A DNA stretch of 64,000 nucleotides from Trichomonas vaginalis G3 (taxonomy: Eukaryota; Parabasalia; Trichomonadida; Trichomonadidae), in the NCBI RefSeq assembly GCF_026262505.1, contig NC_067208.1, positions 12,471,962-12,535,961 of the forward strand, written 5' to 3'. A model generated the notes under the pieces. That model made no database searches, was not told the origin of the DNA, and saw nothing but the letters and a program-made list of their open reading frames with translations. This document shows, in pieces, positions 20,660-31,717 of the stretch. Numbering within the stretch: the stretch's first letter is position 1; each line of letters begins with the position of its first letter. The position numbers and the translations under genes were made by a program.

Positions 20660-21340
20660 ATGTTAGAAAAAAGTTTGCTGATATTGCAAAGAAATTTGAG
20701 AATGTTTTAAACAAGAACAAGAGGAAGTTAGAAAATGCTCAGATAAACCTATACATGACAAGTTCTTATTTGCTCAGAATGGTATAACAGGTCTAATTGC
20801 ACCACCTGGGTCGGTAAGACTTTCACTTATCTTAAAATGGCTGCACAAACAACAAGAACTAGATGAGAAAGAACCCATTCTATGAGTTAGTTGTTATTTG
20901 TTCGACTTCTGGTCAATTTGACCAAACCGTCAATTCGTTCAAAGATATTATAAAGAAGTCTAAGTTAGTATGTATAAAGGATACTGAGTTGTAGATTGGA
21001 TAAAGAAGTACCAAAGAAGAGTTTTGAAGTATAATGCTATAAATGAGTATATAAATTCTAAGTTAAAGACCCTAATGAGGAAATGCAGAGAATATTAGAG
21101 AAGAAACACTTCAGAAACAAACAGAAAGAGATAGAATACATTTCGAAGAAATTGCAATCTACGATTGGAAAATCTACCTCATAGTGTCTTCTTATCTTAG
21201 ATGATTGCCTTCATCCTTTGTTAAAGAACAAGAGAACAAGATATGTGTCGAATTCTTAAGAAGCTCAGACACTTTAACATCTCAGTCGTAATTGTGTACA
21301 GACAGCAAAGAGTTTAAGTAAGGATGTTAAAGATACTTAC
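20660..21340 (+). pseudogene. Packaging ATPase (copy A), broken and cut by gap
   Basis: Begins at ATG 20660. Recognisable segments include NGITGLIAPPG (Walker A region, with one base missing at GSGKT near 20812), ELVVICSTSGQFDQTVNSF, and a damaged Walker B region near 21190. The sequence ends at the N gap at 21341. It is the most indel-rich gene of copy A. Confidence 0.75.
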
Positions 21341-21365
21341 NNNNNNNNNNNNNNNNNNNNNNNNN
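21341..21365. other. Assembly gap, 25 N, at the centre of the A/B inverted pair
   Basis: There are twenty-five N between the forward ATPase of copy A and a KilA-N gene fragment of copy B. The head-to-head arrangement of A and B therefore rests on scaffolding. Confidence 0.98.
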
Positions 21366-21899
21366 AAAATTTGCCAATAATTTAATGAGGATATTATGTA
21401 CATAGACTTCTTGTAAATGCTGTTGCAATGTGGGCTTCGCCTCGTTATGCTTGGTATATTTACAGACTTCTTGACGAAATTCATAGACAAGAACGTGAAG
21501 AGCTAGAGAACAAGCTTGAAGCAAAAGACAAAAGCATTCAGAAAAGAATACCACGTTCGGTACCAAAAGGAAAGGAAAAGAACTATAAGTATATGATTTA
21601 TACTGAAGAGATGGAAATGAAGAAGATAGAGATATGGTTATGTTGCATTTAGTCAGAAGAAACAACAAAAGCTTTTACGACCTTGCTAAGATTTACAAAT
21701 CTGACAGAAATTGGTTCTATCGCGAAAACTTACCGATTTCAATGACCCCAAATGAAGATGTGAAACAATAGTTCAAGATACGTTACCTCAAACACACTAT
21801 GATATGAAAGGTTGTACAATACTTACCTTCAAAGAAGATTTGCCATTGTTAAAGGAAAAAATAACAGAGTATTTTGACAACTTCAAACAAGCAGAGTAA
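21366..21899 (+). pseudogene. KilA-N domain protein, partial (copy B cargo gene)
   Basis: The 5' part is lost in the gap. After one frame change near 21395 the sequence reads GYYVHRLLVNAVAMWASP then RYAWYIYRLLDEI, the C-terminal half of a KilA-N DNA-binding domain (known hallmark: YVH followed by AMWASPEF). This is followed by a charged helix and a C-terminal region reading YDLAKIYKSDRNWFYRENLP to TAA 21897-21899. A further frameshift lies near 21625-21640 and another near 21770. KilA-N proteins are common in large DNA viruses and their relatives, where they bind nucleic acid. The gene converges on the ATPase with 16 bases between stops and occupies the slot held by a methylase in copy C. Confidence 0.75.
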
Positions 21900-21915
21900 A
21901 TGAACTCTTTATTTT

Positions 21916-22787
21916 TCAAGCTTGACTTTTTACAATTTGAACTTTGTTTGCGTAGATATGAATTCTGAAAGAAGTATGAGGGTCTTGTATGACTTTGTAC
22001 TTCTCCCATAGTTCATGTCTGTCAAACTTACCTGCCATGGACTCTTTCATAAGTTCCATGAAATCGTCTTCGGACAATCCGGGGAAAAGTATATGTCAGT
22101 AAGTATTCTTTTAATCCTTACTTAAACTCTTTGCTGTCTGTACACAAATGACAACTGAGATGTTAAAGTGTCTGAGCTTCTTAAGAATTCGACACATATC
22201 TTGTTCTCTGTTCTTTAACAAAGGATGAGAAGCAAAGTCATCTAAGATAAGAAGACATCTATGAGGGTAAGTCTTCCAATCGTAAGATTGCAATTTCTTC
22301 GAAATGTATTCTATCTCTTTCTGTTTGTTTCTGAAGTGTTTCTTCTCTAATATTCTCTGCATTTCCTCATTTGGGTCTTTAAACTTAGAATTTATATACT
22401 CATTTATAGCATTATACTTCAAAACTCTTCTTTGGTACTTCTTTATCCAATCTAACAACTCAGTATCCTTTATACATACTAACTTAGACTTCTTTATAAT
22501 ATCTTTGAACGAATTGACGGTTTGGTCAAATTGACCAGAAGTACTACAAATAACAACTAACTCATAGAATGGGTTCTTCTCATCTAGTTCTTGTTGTTGT
22601 GCAGCCATTTTAAGATAAGTGAAAGTCTTACCCGACCCAGGTGGTGCAATTAGACCTGTTATACCATTCTGAGCAAATAAGAACTTGTCATGTATAGGCT
22701 TTATCTGAGCATTTTCTAACTTCCTCTTGTTCTTGTTTAAAACATTCTCAAATTTTTGTCAATGTCAGCAAACTTTTTTTCTAACAT
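21916..22787 (-). pseudogene. Packaging ATPase (copy B), frameshifted, longest C-terminus
   Basis: Start ATG 22785-22787 (MLEKKFADID). Walker A GLIAPPGSGKTFTYLKM is encoded near 22625-22655 and Walker B CLLILDDFASHP near 22225-22260. Frame changes occur near 22756 (one base missing) and near 22085-22115 (three bases missing in two places). The C-terminus extends about 36 residues beyond the end in copies C and D (RHELWEKYKVIQDPHTSF and on to TGA 21916-21918), so B preserves the ancestral end. Role as for copy C. Confidence 0.8.
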
Positions 22788-22823
22788 ATTTTTAGAAAAA
22801 TTAAAATTTTTATCTTTTAGAAA

Positions 22824-23276
22824 ATGTCTAGCGATTTCGCTATCTATATTCGAGACAAGCTTTTCGACAGCAAAACATCTGTCGACCATAAAATCTTACA
22901 TAGTGTAAACAAGAAAGGTGAATTTGTTCTAAAGTTCTGTTTCTGGGAATATGACAAGAACCATAAAACATTAAGCAGAGCAGTCTTAAAATTTGTCAAT
23001 GACAGACTTGTTGACAGAGATGACGCCTTGGAAAGATGAAGTCCAACAAAAGTTCTTAGAATGCAAAGAAGACACATGCGCTGTTCTTGAAGATGAAATA
23101 GAAAACAGAATAGATGAGCTATTAAAGGACAAAGAACTTTTACATAAATATGGTTGCGCCAAATTTGACATAACTCCACCAGAAAAGAAGAAGAGAAAGA
23201 AAAGAAAGAAAAGAAAGTAGAAGAAGAGAAGAAAGAACCTGAACCAGTTCCAGAGAAAAAGAAATTTGACATGTAA
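22824..23276 (+). pseudogene. Gene 7, small Lys/Glu-tailed protein (copy B)
   Basis: Starts MSSDFAIYIRDKLFDSKTS. A two-base difference near 23027 (DDALER instead of DDADWKDE) shifts the frame. A second change near 23200 would be needed for the FDM ending before TAA 23274-23276. Intact counterpart at 48772-49224. Confidence 0.7.
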
Positions 23277-23292
23277 AAATAAAATTTTATTT

Positions 23293-23712
23293 TTAGAACA
23301 TTTCTGGGTCAATGTCAATGTTCTCTTCCTCTTTAGGAGCAAACACTGGCTTAGACTCTAAAATCTTTTTACCCAATTTACCTTGAACTTCAACTATCTT
23401 AGACTCATAATATTCATAGTCGTCTGCTTTCTTTGGTTCATAAGGTATAACAAGTTTGTATGCTTTGCCTTCTTCGAGTTTTGAGAACTTTCTGTCAAAA
23501 TTTTCTTTGACTGCTAACAAACCTTCTATGTCTAAGTCTTCAAATTTCGCACCATTTTTAGTCACAATAGCAAACTTAACTGGTTCGATGTTCCAAACTT
23601 TGCTGAATGAAGACTTTTCAAAATGGTAGAAGTAAACATTCAAATATGTGAATGGGTCTAGTTCTTCTTTAAGTCCTGACATGTACTTGTTTACTGAGAT
23701 GAATTTTGCCAT
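23293..23712 (-). CDS. Gene 6, conserved 139-residue element protein (intact copy)
   Basis: Intact: MAKFISVNKYMSGLKEELD to an acidic C-terminus ending DIDPEMF. It is beta-rich in the middle (VWNIEPVKFAIVTKNGAKF) and acidic/Lys-mixed at the end, with no domain recognised. It lies between the SF3 helicase (same strand, 36 bases away) and gene 7 (convergent). By position beside the helicase it could be a small replication accessory or ssDNA-binding protein, but the sequence does not show this. Copies A, C and D are frameshifted. Confidence 0.75.
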   Translation of the reverse strand: MAKFISVNKYMSGLKEELDPFTYLNVYFYHFEKSSFSKVWNIEPVKFAIVTKNGAKFEDLDIEGLLAVKENFDRKFSKLEEGKAYKLVIPYEPKKADDYEYYESKIVEVQGKLGKKILESKPVFAPKEEENIDIDPEMF

Positions 23713-23748
23713 CTTTTCTATCGGATAAAAAAATATTTTTTTTAAAAT

Positions 23749-24984
23749 TTACTCAGAAAAATTTTTCTTTGTATATACACCATTCTGTACGTCTAAAAGA
23801 CTTTTGACATTTGCCAAGAATGTTCGTTTAGACGCTGTCATATAACCATATTCTTGACAATATTGTTTATACGAATCGTACAATGACCTTTCATCTAAAC
23901 ACTCAAAGTCAGTTTCATCTATGAACAGTTCATATACACTCTTGTTTGCTTCTAACAATGTTTGTCTCTCTTCGGTATGTGGAATTTGTCTTGGATTGAA
24001 CTTTGAAATATCTAATGTCATAAAATATGAGAACAAGTGGTTGTAAAAGTCAGATGTCAAAGTTTCTGCTAAGTCGTCAAAATATTCTGTATCTTGCATA
24101 TGAGAATCTGACGTTCTGACAACTACATATCTTCTGTCAGAACTTTCTAACTTCATCGGAACAGCATTGTTTGAAACCATAATGAAGTTTGCAACATTTT
24201 CACAAACTCTTTGGTCTTTATACTTTCTTTCAACAACTCCAACTTTGTCTGTTATAAGACTCTTCAAAGCATCTGAGTTCAAAACTTTTGTTGTATCTAT
24301 ACTTTGAAGTTCATTGCAAACTATAAGTTTCATATTCTCTATTGAGGAGTTAAACTTGCCACAGATGTTTTCTAAGTTTGTCATATTCGGGTTCGAATAC
24401 CTTCTAACAGTTTGCATAAGATATCTGTAAAGAAAGTGTTCTTACCAGTTCCTTGTTTTCCAATTATAATGAGAGCAGTTTCATTTTTAGCACTTGGATG
24501 TTGTAAGATGTTTGCAAACCAACATAAGATATACTCATAGACTCTTTCGTTTCCATTGCATATAATTTCTTTGACATGGTCTAACCAAGCTTCTATAATA
24601 TTTTCTTTCCATTCTACTTGTTCGTATTTATATCCAGTGAAGATAGAATAGAAGTTTGGAGAAGGTGTATAGAACTTTATACCTCGAACTGAAAAATCTT
24701 CTAACTTTGACAATAAGATATCCCAAGCATCTAACATCTTCATGCCAACTTGTACGACTTTTATTTTCTTAAGTTTCTGTCTACATTCTTGTTCTGAAAC
24801 TATTGTTGCTCTTAGGTTTGTTAAAGACTACATCCCATTCTTTCATGACATAACATTCTGGGGCAGAGTCGACATAAATGACTAAACGTTTCAAATTCTC
24901 GACTGCTTTGTTATAGTCTCGAAATGGACACATATTTCTGAATGCTTGGAAGTCATAAAAATCTGAAACATCTATTCTGTACAT
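23749..24984 (-). pseudogene. SF3 helicase (copy B), frameshifted
   Basis: Same 411-residue plan as copy C. Frame breaks fall near 24395-24420 (just after GKQGTGKNTFFTDILCKLLE) and near 24810 (NKPKSNN instead of NKPRATI). The N-terminus MYRIDVSDFYDF starts at 24984. All helicase motifs are present in one or other frame. Confidence 0.8.
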
Positions 24985-25013
24985 TTTTATAAAAATAAAA
25001 AAAAATATTTTTT

Positions 25014-25811
25014 TTATTCTTGACTTTGTTGTTCCATTTGTTGCATTTGTTGTTCTTGAGCTATTTGTTGTTGAAGTTGTTCTTGTAATACAATACTTTC
25101 ACCAGTTGCATCTTCCAATTCGAAACTTTCTGCCGTCATTGACAAATACATAGGACATAAAAGTTTTACAGGAACAAAGTTTGCGTCAACTAATGTCAAC
25201 GTTATACTTGCCAAAGTGTTTGAGTTCACTAAGGTTGAAAATTCTGCATTCGAATGAACAATAGGCAAACCAGCAGAGAAAGTATTGTTTATACGCATAA
25301 GTATCTTTTGGTCATAATAGTTTCTGTCGACATTCGAATAACACTTTGAACCTAAGTTTGAAACAATATATAAGATTGGTGTGCTTAATGTCAATGGAAT
25401 AGACATTCCTTGTATGACACCTTTTCCTGTTATAGGAAACTGTTGGTAGTAAAAACCAGAAATAAGTTTTGTATTATAGCTCATATCGTTTATAGTAAAC
25501 TCAGTCGGACATCCAAACATAATGAAACCTGCTCTAGTTGCAGCACATGTTACACCCGTACTTAAAGTATTAAATAAGTCAACAAAACCTGTTGGTGGTA
25601 TATCTGAGTAAGTATCTTCAAAGGAGTATTTTTTACCATTCACAACAATAAAGTCTTCTGGTGTCAAAAGAGCAAAACAGGCTTTAGTCGTCATTGTGTT
25701 TAAGGTTAGTTTACAATATCGTCCTTGAGGACTTTGTAAGTTTGTTGTTATAGAATTATATGACTCAGGGTTTTTAGTCGTAATAGTATAAACCATTATA
25801 TCTTCTGCCAT
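25014..25811 (-). CDS. Putative penton/minor capsid protein (copy B, intact)
   Basis: 265 residues, identical in plan and nearly in sequence to the copy C protein at 50963-51760. It is beta-rich through about residue 235 and ends in a Gln-rich tail (EQLQQQIAQEQQMQQMEQQ). It starts four bases downstream of the MSFPKN stop. See copy C for discussion. Confidence 0.8.
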   Translation of the reverse strand: MAEDIMVYTITTKNPESYNSITTNLQSPQGRYCKLTLNTMTTKACFALLTPEDFIVVNGKKYSFEDTYSDIPPTGFVDLFNTLSTGVTCAATRAGFIMFGCPTEFTINDMSYNTKLISGFYYQQFPITGKGVIQGMSIPLTLSTPILYIVSNLGSKCYSNVDRNYYDQKILMRINNTFSAGLPIVHSNAEFSTLVNSNTLASITLTLVDANFVPVKLLCPMYLSMTAESFELEDATGESIVLQEQLQQQIAQEQQMQQMEQQSQE

Positions 25812-25815
25812 TTAC

Positions 25816-26396
25816 TTAGCAAATAAATTTTAATGAAATGTTGTGGTCGTCAAATATTTTTATGACGTCTGGGAAACTATACTTTAAGTTCAACGTTTCA
25901 CCTCCTTTCATAACGTATATCTTGTCAATGACATTATATGAAACACCACAGCAACTAATGTCGGGTTCTATTTCTTTGATGTTTATATCGTCTGCCTCTG
26001 TCAAAAGTTTCAATAGTTCTTTCAAAACTTCATGAGGTGCAATGACATATGAGTTCACTTTTACAGGGTTGTGTTCGACCAAGTTTAACATTATACTAAA
26101 GCTTGACAAATCTTCTCCTGAGTTTGAAGTTTGTCTTTCAGTTGTTGGTAGTCGTTTCGAATATCTGCAACAGAACTTAAGTCTCTGCTAACTTCAGGAT
26201 ATGTTGGTTGTTCTTTTACAGGAACAATTGTTATACCATCTTCGTCTTCGTATGGTTTCCCCACTTCAACATCTCTGTCTTTGACATTGACAACAACACT
26301 TTGACTGTTTGTTTGAGTTGGTGAATTTAACTTCACATCTGCCACCGCCATTAAACCTTTTGAAACACTTACGCTTCTATTTTTCGGAAATGACAT
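25816..26396 (-). pseudogene. MSFPKN protein (copy B), one frameshift
   Basis: Starts at ATG 26394-26396. A missing base near 26095 (relative to C at 52047) separates the two halves 26091-26396 and 25816-26109. It differs from C by an extra residue (VKEQPTYPEV). Confidence 0.75.
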
Positions 26397-26414
26397 TTTA
26401 CTTAGAATAAAAAG

Positions 26415-26834
26415 ATGGACGTATTCGAGTATCTCTTCGAATTGAAGCAGAACAAAGTTTACACACACAAACAATACAAATACATTGACAGAATAGTTCT
26501 TTACACAAACAATGGAAAATGTTATAGAATAGCAGTCTTTGCTGAACCAAAATATTTTCATAAAGCAAAGAAAGTTGGTATAACTGAAATGGTGAAAGTT
26601 CTTGACGTTGACAAAAATATAACAACAAAACTTACAGATATTTCTAAAGGTAAGTTTATCTTACAATATTATGTCAAAACTGGCGTACTGTCAATATTTG
26701 ACGGAGAGAAGTCAGTTCAAGAACAACTTACTGACCTGCTGCCAAAATCTGCTCGATGGAAGCTGTCGTTATGCCAATCTGAGGAGCCCCAGCAGGTTTC
26801 ATCGAACGAATCTTCAAAAGAGCATCTTCCGTGA
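26415..26834 (+). CDS. Small protein antisense to capsid 3' end (copy B, intact)
   Basis: 139 residues, MDVFEYLFELKQNKVYTHK to KEHLP. Differences from the copy C protein are conservative (for example D/E, S/T and I/L around residues 60-80), which supports translation. Its last 107 bases overlap the capsid 3' end on the other strand. Confidence 0.65.
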   Translation: MDVFEYLFELKQNKVYTHKQYKYIDRIVLYTNNGKCYRIAVFAEPKYFHKAKKVGITEMVKVLDVDKNITTKLTDISKGKFILQYYVKTGVLSIFDGEKSVQEQLTDLLPKSARWKLSLCQSEEPQQVSSNESSKEHLP

Positions 26835-28331
26835 AAAGTGCTATTGGTTTTGTAAACTTCTTTGCTCTCAGTTCATCTGGACCGTCTCTGTCACCAGTAT
26901 ATTGTATTTGTACAGTACCAACAGTTGAAATACCACCCATAAAGTCTTCTGAGTCAGCAAATGGAATGCCAAGCCAAAAGTTTGAACGGTCTCCATTTGT
27001 ATATTGAGTTTTTTGACCTCCTGTATGAGTCCATACTTTCACATATGGCATAATAGAACTTTGCATTTCAGGGTTAATGGTTGTTGTGAAGTTGTTGTTA
27101 AAGTTCATAGCATCTAATGTCAAGTTGTATGACCTCATATCCTCAACTGTAGAATATTCTTCTCTTGGATAATATTTGCCATCTATGTTTATATGATATT
27201 TAATACCGGGGTTGTAGAAACAAGAATAGTCATTTATAGTTCGTCTGAACAGTACAAACATAGTATCTGCATGTTTCATTGCAGTTGTTAAAGCAATATC
27301 TGTTCTTGCACCTGGGTCAGCACTTTGGTTTCCAACTTCACCTGCAAAGTCTTTGACAGATATTTGGTGTATAGGGAACATAAGTGGAACTGCAATATAT
27401 TTGGCAGCTAAAGCATTTGAAATATCTGGGTCCAACATATAGACTGCAAGTCTGCTTTCTATTCTCTTGCATTCAAATTTTCGCATGTGAACTTAACTGG
27501 GTCCCAAGCAGTTCCAGCAGCATTGAAATAATAGTTTACTTCATTGTTGAAGTTTGAGAAACCAAAGTCTAAGTCAACTTTGTCTTTGCAAAATTCGGCG
27601 AATGACGTTTGATTTGTTCCCTTTACGTCTGTAATGTGAATGGGTCTTGTGTTGGTGCAATGACTAAGTTATTTTTGCTTGGAGTAAGTTCGATAGAAAT
27701 TTTTCCTGCCCAGTTTGGCAAGTATCTTAAAAACCTGAAGATGAGGAAAGATGACAAAGGAACTCTAAGTTTCAGTTTTACTTTACTGTGCTGCAGTTTC
27801 TGAACCAGAAAGGTTAACATAAACTCCTGGAACGTTAGGGTCAAGTCTTCTTATTTTCTCAATATTTGCATACTGGTCTGTTTGTTCTCTAGCTTGTGGT
27901 TGTACTGAGTTTCTCAAAGCGAACCATTCATAGTTTGCCCATGTTACTGTTTGAACTAAGTCAGAGTTAGAATATATCTTATATCCCATGAAAACTTCTG
28001 GAGCATATTGGTATCCGACATAGAAAATTCCATTGCAACCTTTCTTGTCAGACAACTTGGCAGAAGGTTTTATTTCAATGTCTTGTTCCACGTATAAGAA
28101 TGAGTTGTCAATAGAAATAATATGAAACCTGTCGCAAGCAATATCTACTGTTGTTGAAGAACCTTCTCCAAACTCACCTACGTTTCCATAAGAAACAGCA
28201 GTTGTATATTCGTAAGTTCCAGGAACTATTTCTGACCTTCTAATGGCATTGTCGCATTCGTTATACCATTCGGAAACATTTCCGTTCATGGCATCCAAAA
28301 CTGTTGGCGTTATATTCTGAGCGGCGTACAT
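26728..28331 (-). pseudogene. Major capsid protein (copy B), frameshifted
   Basis: Starts MYAAQNITPTVLDAMNGN at 28331. Frame breaks occur near 27478 (one T missing), 27638 and 27785-27800, where several bases are missing. Three residues are also lost near 27315 compared with A and C (NQSADPG against NQNPGAAG). The C-terminal half 26728-27486 is clean. Role as for copy C. Confidence 0.82.
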
Positions 28332-28363
28332 TTCATATGGGTAAAAATATAGAATAGTTGGAT

Positions 28364-31300
28364 TTATGTGTCATAATAGAACCCACTCGGACCAAGCTTT
28401 ACTTTCTTCCTGACTGAGTTTTTAACTCTTCTTTCTTTTCCTTCATTGCCACTACTTTCACTAGATGAAGTTACTTCTTCACTACTTTCACTTTGTTCTA
28501 CTCTTCTCTTCTTCTTTGGTGTCGCTTTTGGTAACTTGCCCTCTGCTTCAAGTTGTTGCATCTTTGCCTCATGTTCACCTAGTATGTTGTAAATTTCCCA
28601 TGTCCTTTTTGCCTTTGGGCTCTGGTCGCCCATCTCAGGTAACCTATATCCTAGAAAGATTTTGTCATAGTTTGTATTTGAGTCTTCGCGTATTGTTTGC
28701 ATGACTCTTTCCTGAGTTTCCGGTTCAAGCTCTTCAAACAGAGCTTGTCCATATGGAATAAGCTCGTTTCCAAATATATGTTTTTGTAGCCATTCTGGTT
28801 TTCTTTCCATGTTACCAATAATATCTTTTGTGAATGGGAAAGCTTTTACCCAATGTTTCAGTCTTGCGTCATTTATTTCTGTAGTTGGTTTTATTTTGTC
28901 AAGGAACATGTTTTTCAATACTAACATTTCATTTGGTACTGTCCATTTGAGTTTTCTTAAATATTCATCCCTTCTCAGTTCATTGTCTGCAAAGTAAGTT
29001 TTTATGACATTTTGTAAACTTTCGTTTGCAAGGTCATGTACAATAGGTTCTCTTCCTTCTATCTCCCTAACTTTCTTTCTAAACTCTTCACCAAATATAC
29101 CATCTCTATGGTTCTGTGTAGTTCTTTGAGATAAATGTTCTAGAACGTCAGGTGTTATATTTCCATCAGCCATGTTCATTTCATACTGGTCCAAAATATC
29201 TGCATGTTTCATATCTTTCAATGGCATTAAAGCCGCGCTGAAAATACCAGCTATATCTGGTTCACCATTCACTTCCATTGCGTCTACAACTTCTTGGAAT
29301 TGTGGTTGTAAGTTTATGAACCACCTATCCGGATTAGCTTTATGACCCCATCTCATTGTAGTTCCATAGTCTGCAGAAACAAAAGTAGGTTTGTTTCCAT
29401 ATTGGTTAGGTTCTGAATGAACTTTAAACAATGTTTCATTTCTATATGTTTTGTTGAAATTTAACCTTTTATTTTCACCGAGTTCAGCCAAAGATTGAAC
29501 GTTATATGGTCGTAAGTAAAAAGGATTGTTGTATTTGCGTACACTTTCTTTCAGTTCTTCCATTCTATGCTGAATATTTTCATCTGATGTTGGAGTCTTT
29601 TGTATGTCGGCGAACATTTTTCGATATTCTTCTACTATGTCAGCCGAATTTTTCTTAGACTCTTGGAAAGATTCCATATTCTCCGCATACTCTTGTTGAG
29701 GGTCAAGATTTTTCGGCTGTTCCAAATCTTCATCTAGTTCTGTGAAGTTAGTTTCCAAAGGAGGGACTTGTTCGTTTCCTTCAGGCTCTTCTAGCTGTTG
29801 TTGCTGAACTATTTCTTCCATGTCTGGTTGTATCTGAACTTCTTCCTGTGGAGTTTCTTGTACCTCATCTGCTGGCATTTCATATATTCCGAGACCGTTT
29901 TTAACAAGTTCCCTATTTAAGTCATCCGCATTCATAACCTTTCTTCTTTCGTTCCGTCTCTATTTTTTACGCGTTTCATGAAGATAGTTGAATTATCATT
30001 TATCTCTGACACCAAATATCTCGGAGTAAATTCATCATGTCATTTGGATGATATGCTATTAAATCATATCCCTTAGCGAGCTTGTATTTTCCAGGTTTGA
30101 AATTATATCCCATTTGGTGCTGAACCATAAAGCTAAATAGGTTCGGGTCAGTATTTCCTTCCTTGAACTTTCTAATAGCTTCTTTATATCTGTCACTAAA
30201 GTCAAGAGTATCTGGGTAACCATATCTTCCTTAAGCATTTTTAAGAATTCTTGGTTTCCTTGTTCTCTACTTCTTTTATGTCCTTGCTCTGTTTGTGTTG
30301 TTGTGTGCAGTGTTTTGAACTGTTGGTTGTGGTGCAGTGTTTTGAACTGTTGGTTGTGGTGCAGTGTTTTGAACTGTTGGTTGTGGTGCAGTGTTTTGAA
30401 CTGTTGGTTGTGGTGCTGGATTTTGAACTGTTGTTGTGTGTGTTGTGTTGGTTTTGGTGCATGCCTGTGTCTGTGTCCATGTGACGATGTAAATGTTTTA
30501 GGTAGTCCTGGTGCAGGTGCTTCTCTTGGAGGGTTTGGTGGTATATAAGTTCCACCAGCTGGCACATATGTTCCATCTGCAGCATAATGTCCTACCTGAC
30601 TTTTCGTTTTTAAGAAAGCATTTACTAGGTCTGTTTTGGTCTGTTGTAACTCTTTTTCTTGACTTTCCACAACAGTTGCTCTAACGGCGTCATAGGCACT
30701 TTGAACTGCCTGTCTCGTTGCTGCATCTGTTATTTTCGTCATATTTTGTGCTACTTCTCTTAACTCGTTGTCGAAACCTTCAGACTTCAGTTTCTTTCCA
30801 GATGAGAAGTCGTTCACTAGTTTCACCTTACTATGAAGAGCTTCGAAGGCGTTCTTAAAGTCAGCATTCATTAAAGCTTCATTTGAACTGTCTTCATCCG
30901 CTTGTATTTTTGTCCTTATTGACCCTATAAGTTGGGCTGCTTTAGCGTTGGCTTGGGCATCTAACCAGTCATTATTAGCTTTTATATATTCTGCGCTTTT
31001 CATTGCCTTTTGCATGGCTGCGTCGTTATTTTTACTTTCTTGTGCTAAGTTTTCATACTGTACGGTTTGGTTTTGCAACTGTAAAAGTTTTTCTGCCTTT
31101 ACATTTGCTTCAACTTCTTTTTTATACTCATCGCTATCCATATATGTCTTCAGGGCTTTTTGTTTTATCTCTTCATCTTTCAGTACTTTATATTGAGTAG
31201 TATGGTTTTTCAAATTTATAACATCTTGTTCCATTTTTGCTACTTCTGCTGCTTTTTCTGACACTTTTTTCGCATATTCCTCTGTACTTAGTTCTTTCAG

Positions 31301-31717
31301 TTGTTCTTCTTTCTTCTTTTTCTCTACGTTTAACTCATTGAGTTTCTTTGTGTGTCTGTCATATTCTAGTTTCTTTTCGTTTTCACTTATTTGTTTCTGT
31401 ATGTCTATGTTTGACTTTTTGACATCTGTTATTTGATTTTTGAGTGAACTCAAATTCATTTGACTTTGAGGGTTATAAGCTGTTCCGTCTGCAGCTCCAC
31501 CATAGCCTGCCATTTTCGCTAAAAGTGCCGCTCTTAAACCTCCACTCTGTGCACCAATAACTCGGTTTAAAAGCATAGGGTTGCTTGACATTTGTTGCAA
31601 CATAGTGGGGTCATTCATCATTTGTTGTTGCAACTGTTGTTGTGGTGTCAGTTTTACTATTGGATGTTTCAATGCTCCCTTCCTCTTACGTATATTCTTA
31701 CGTAGCTTACGTGGCAT
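28364..31717 (-). pseudogene. ORF1 fused form, large basic coiled-coil protein (copy B)
   Basis: Starts MPRKLRKNIRKRK at 31717. Unlike A and C, the ORF1a/ORF1b junction is in frame here (DIAGIFSAALMPLKDM), giving a single protein that would be about 1,117 residues. Breaks occur near 30235, 30035 and 29935. The Pro/Gln repeat at about 30300-30450 is read in a shifted frame (QQFKTLHHN units in place of QPTVQNPAP), and the frame is restored at TEQGHKRSRE. The C-terminus is clean from 29935 to the TAA at 28364 (LGPSGFYYDT). Confidence 0.78.

Larger units (their letters stand above)
11400..21340 (+). mobile_element. PLV-like viral element, copy A (frameshifted, truncated by gap)
   Basis: Forward-strand copy of the 12 kb element. 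It starts with the terminal inverted repeat at 11400, preceded by seven A. It then jumps (about 11440-11462) directly into the leader of the large basic protein gene, so the fast-evolving end gene and the inverted-repeat control region present in copies B and C are deleted. Gene order is otherwise as in C. Single-base indels become frequent after 13.8 kb, while amino-acid identity to B and C in the broken frames stays very high. The element runs into a 25-base gap inside the packaging ATPase. Confidence 0.85.

Noticed and set aside
22844-23342. Phe/Ser-rich minus-strand frames opposite gene 7 in copies B, C and D.
   Set aside because: They are the complement of the Lys/Glu-rich tail of gene 7; gene 7 has the conserved start and helical content.
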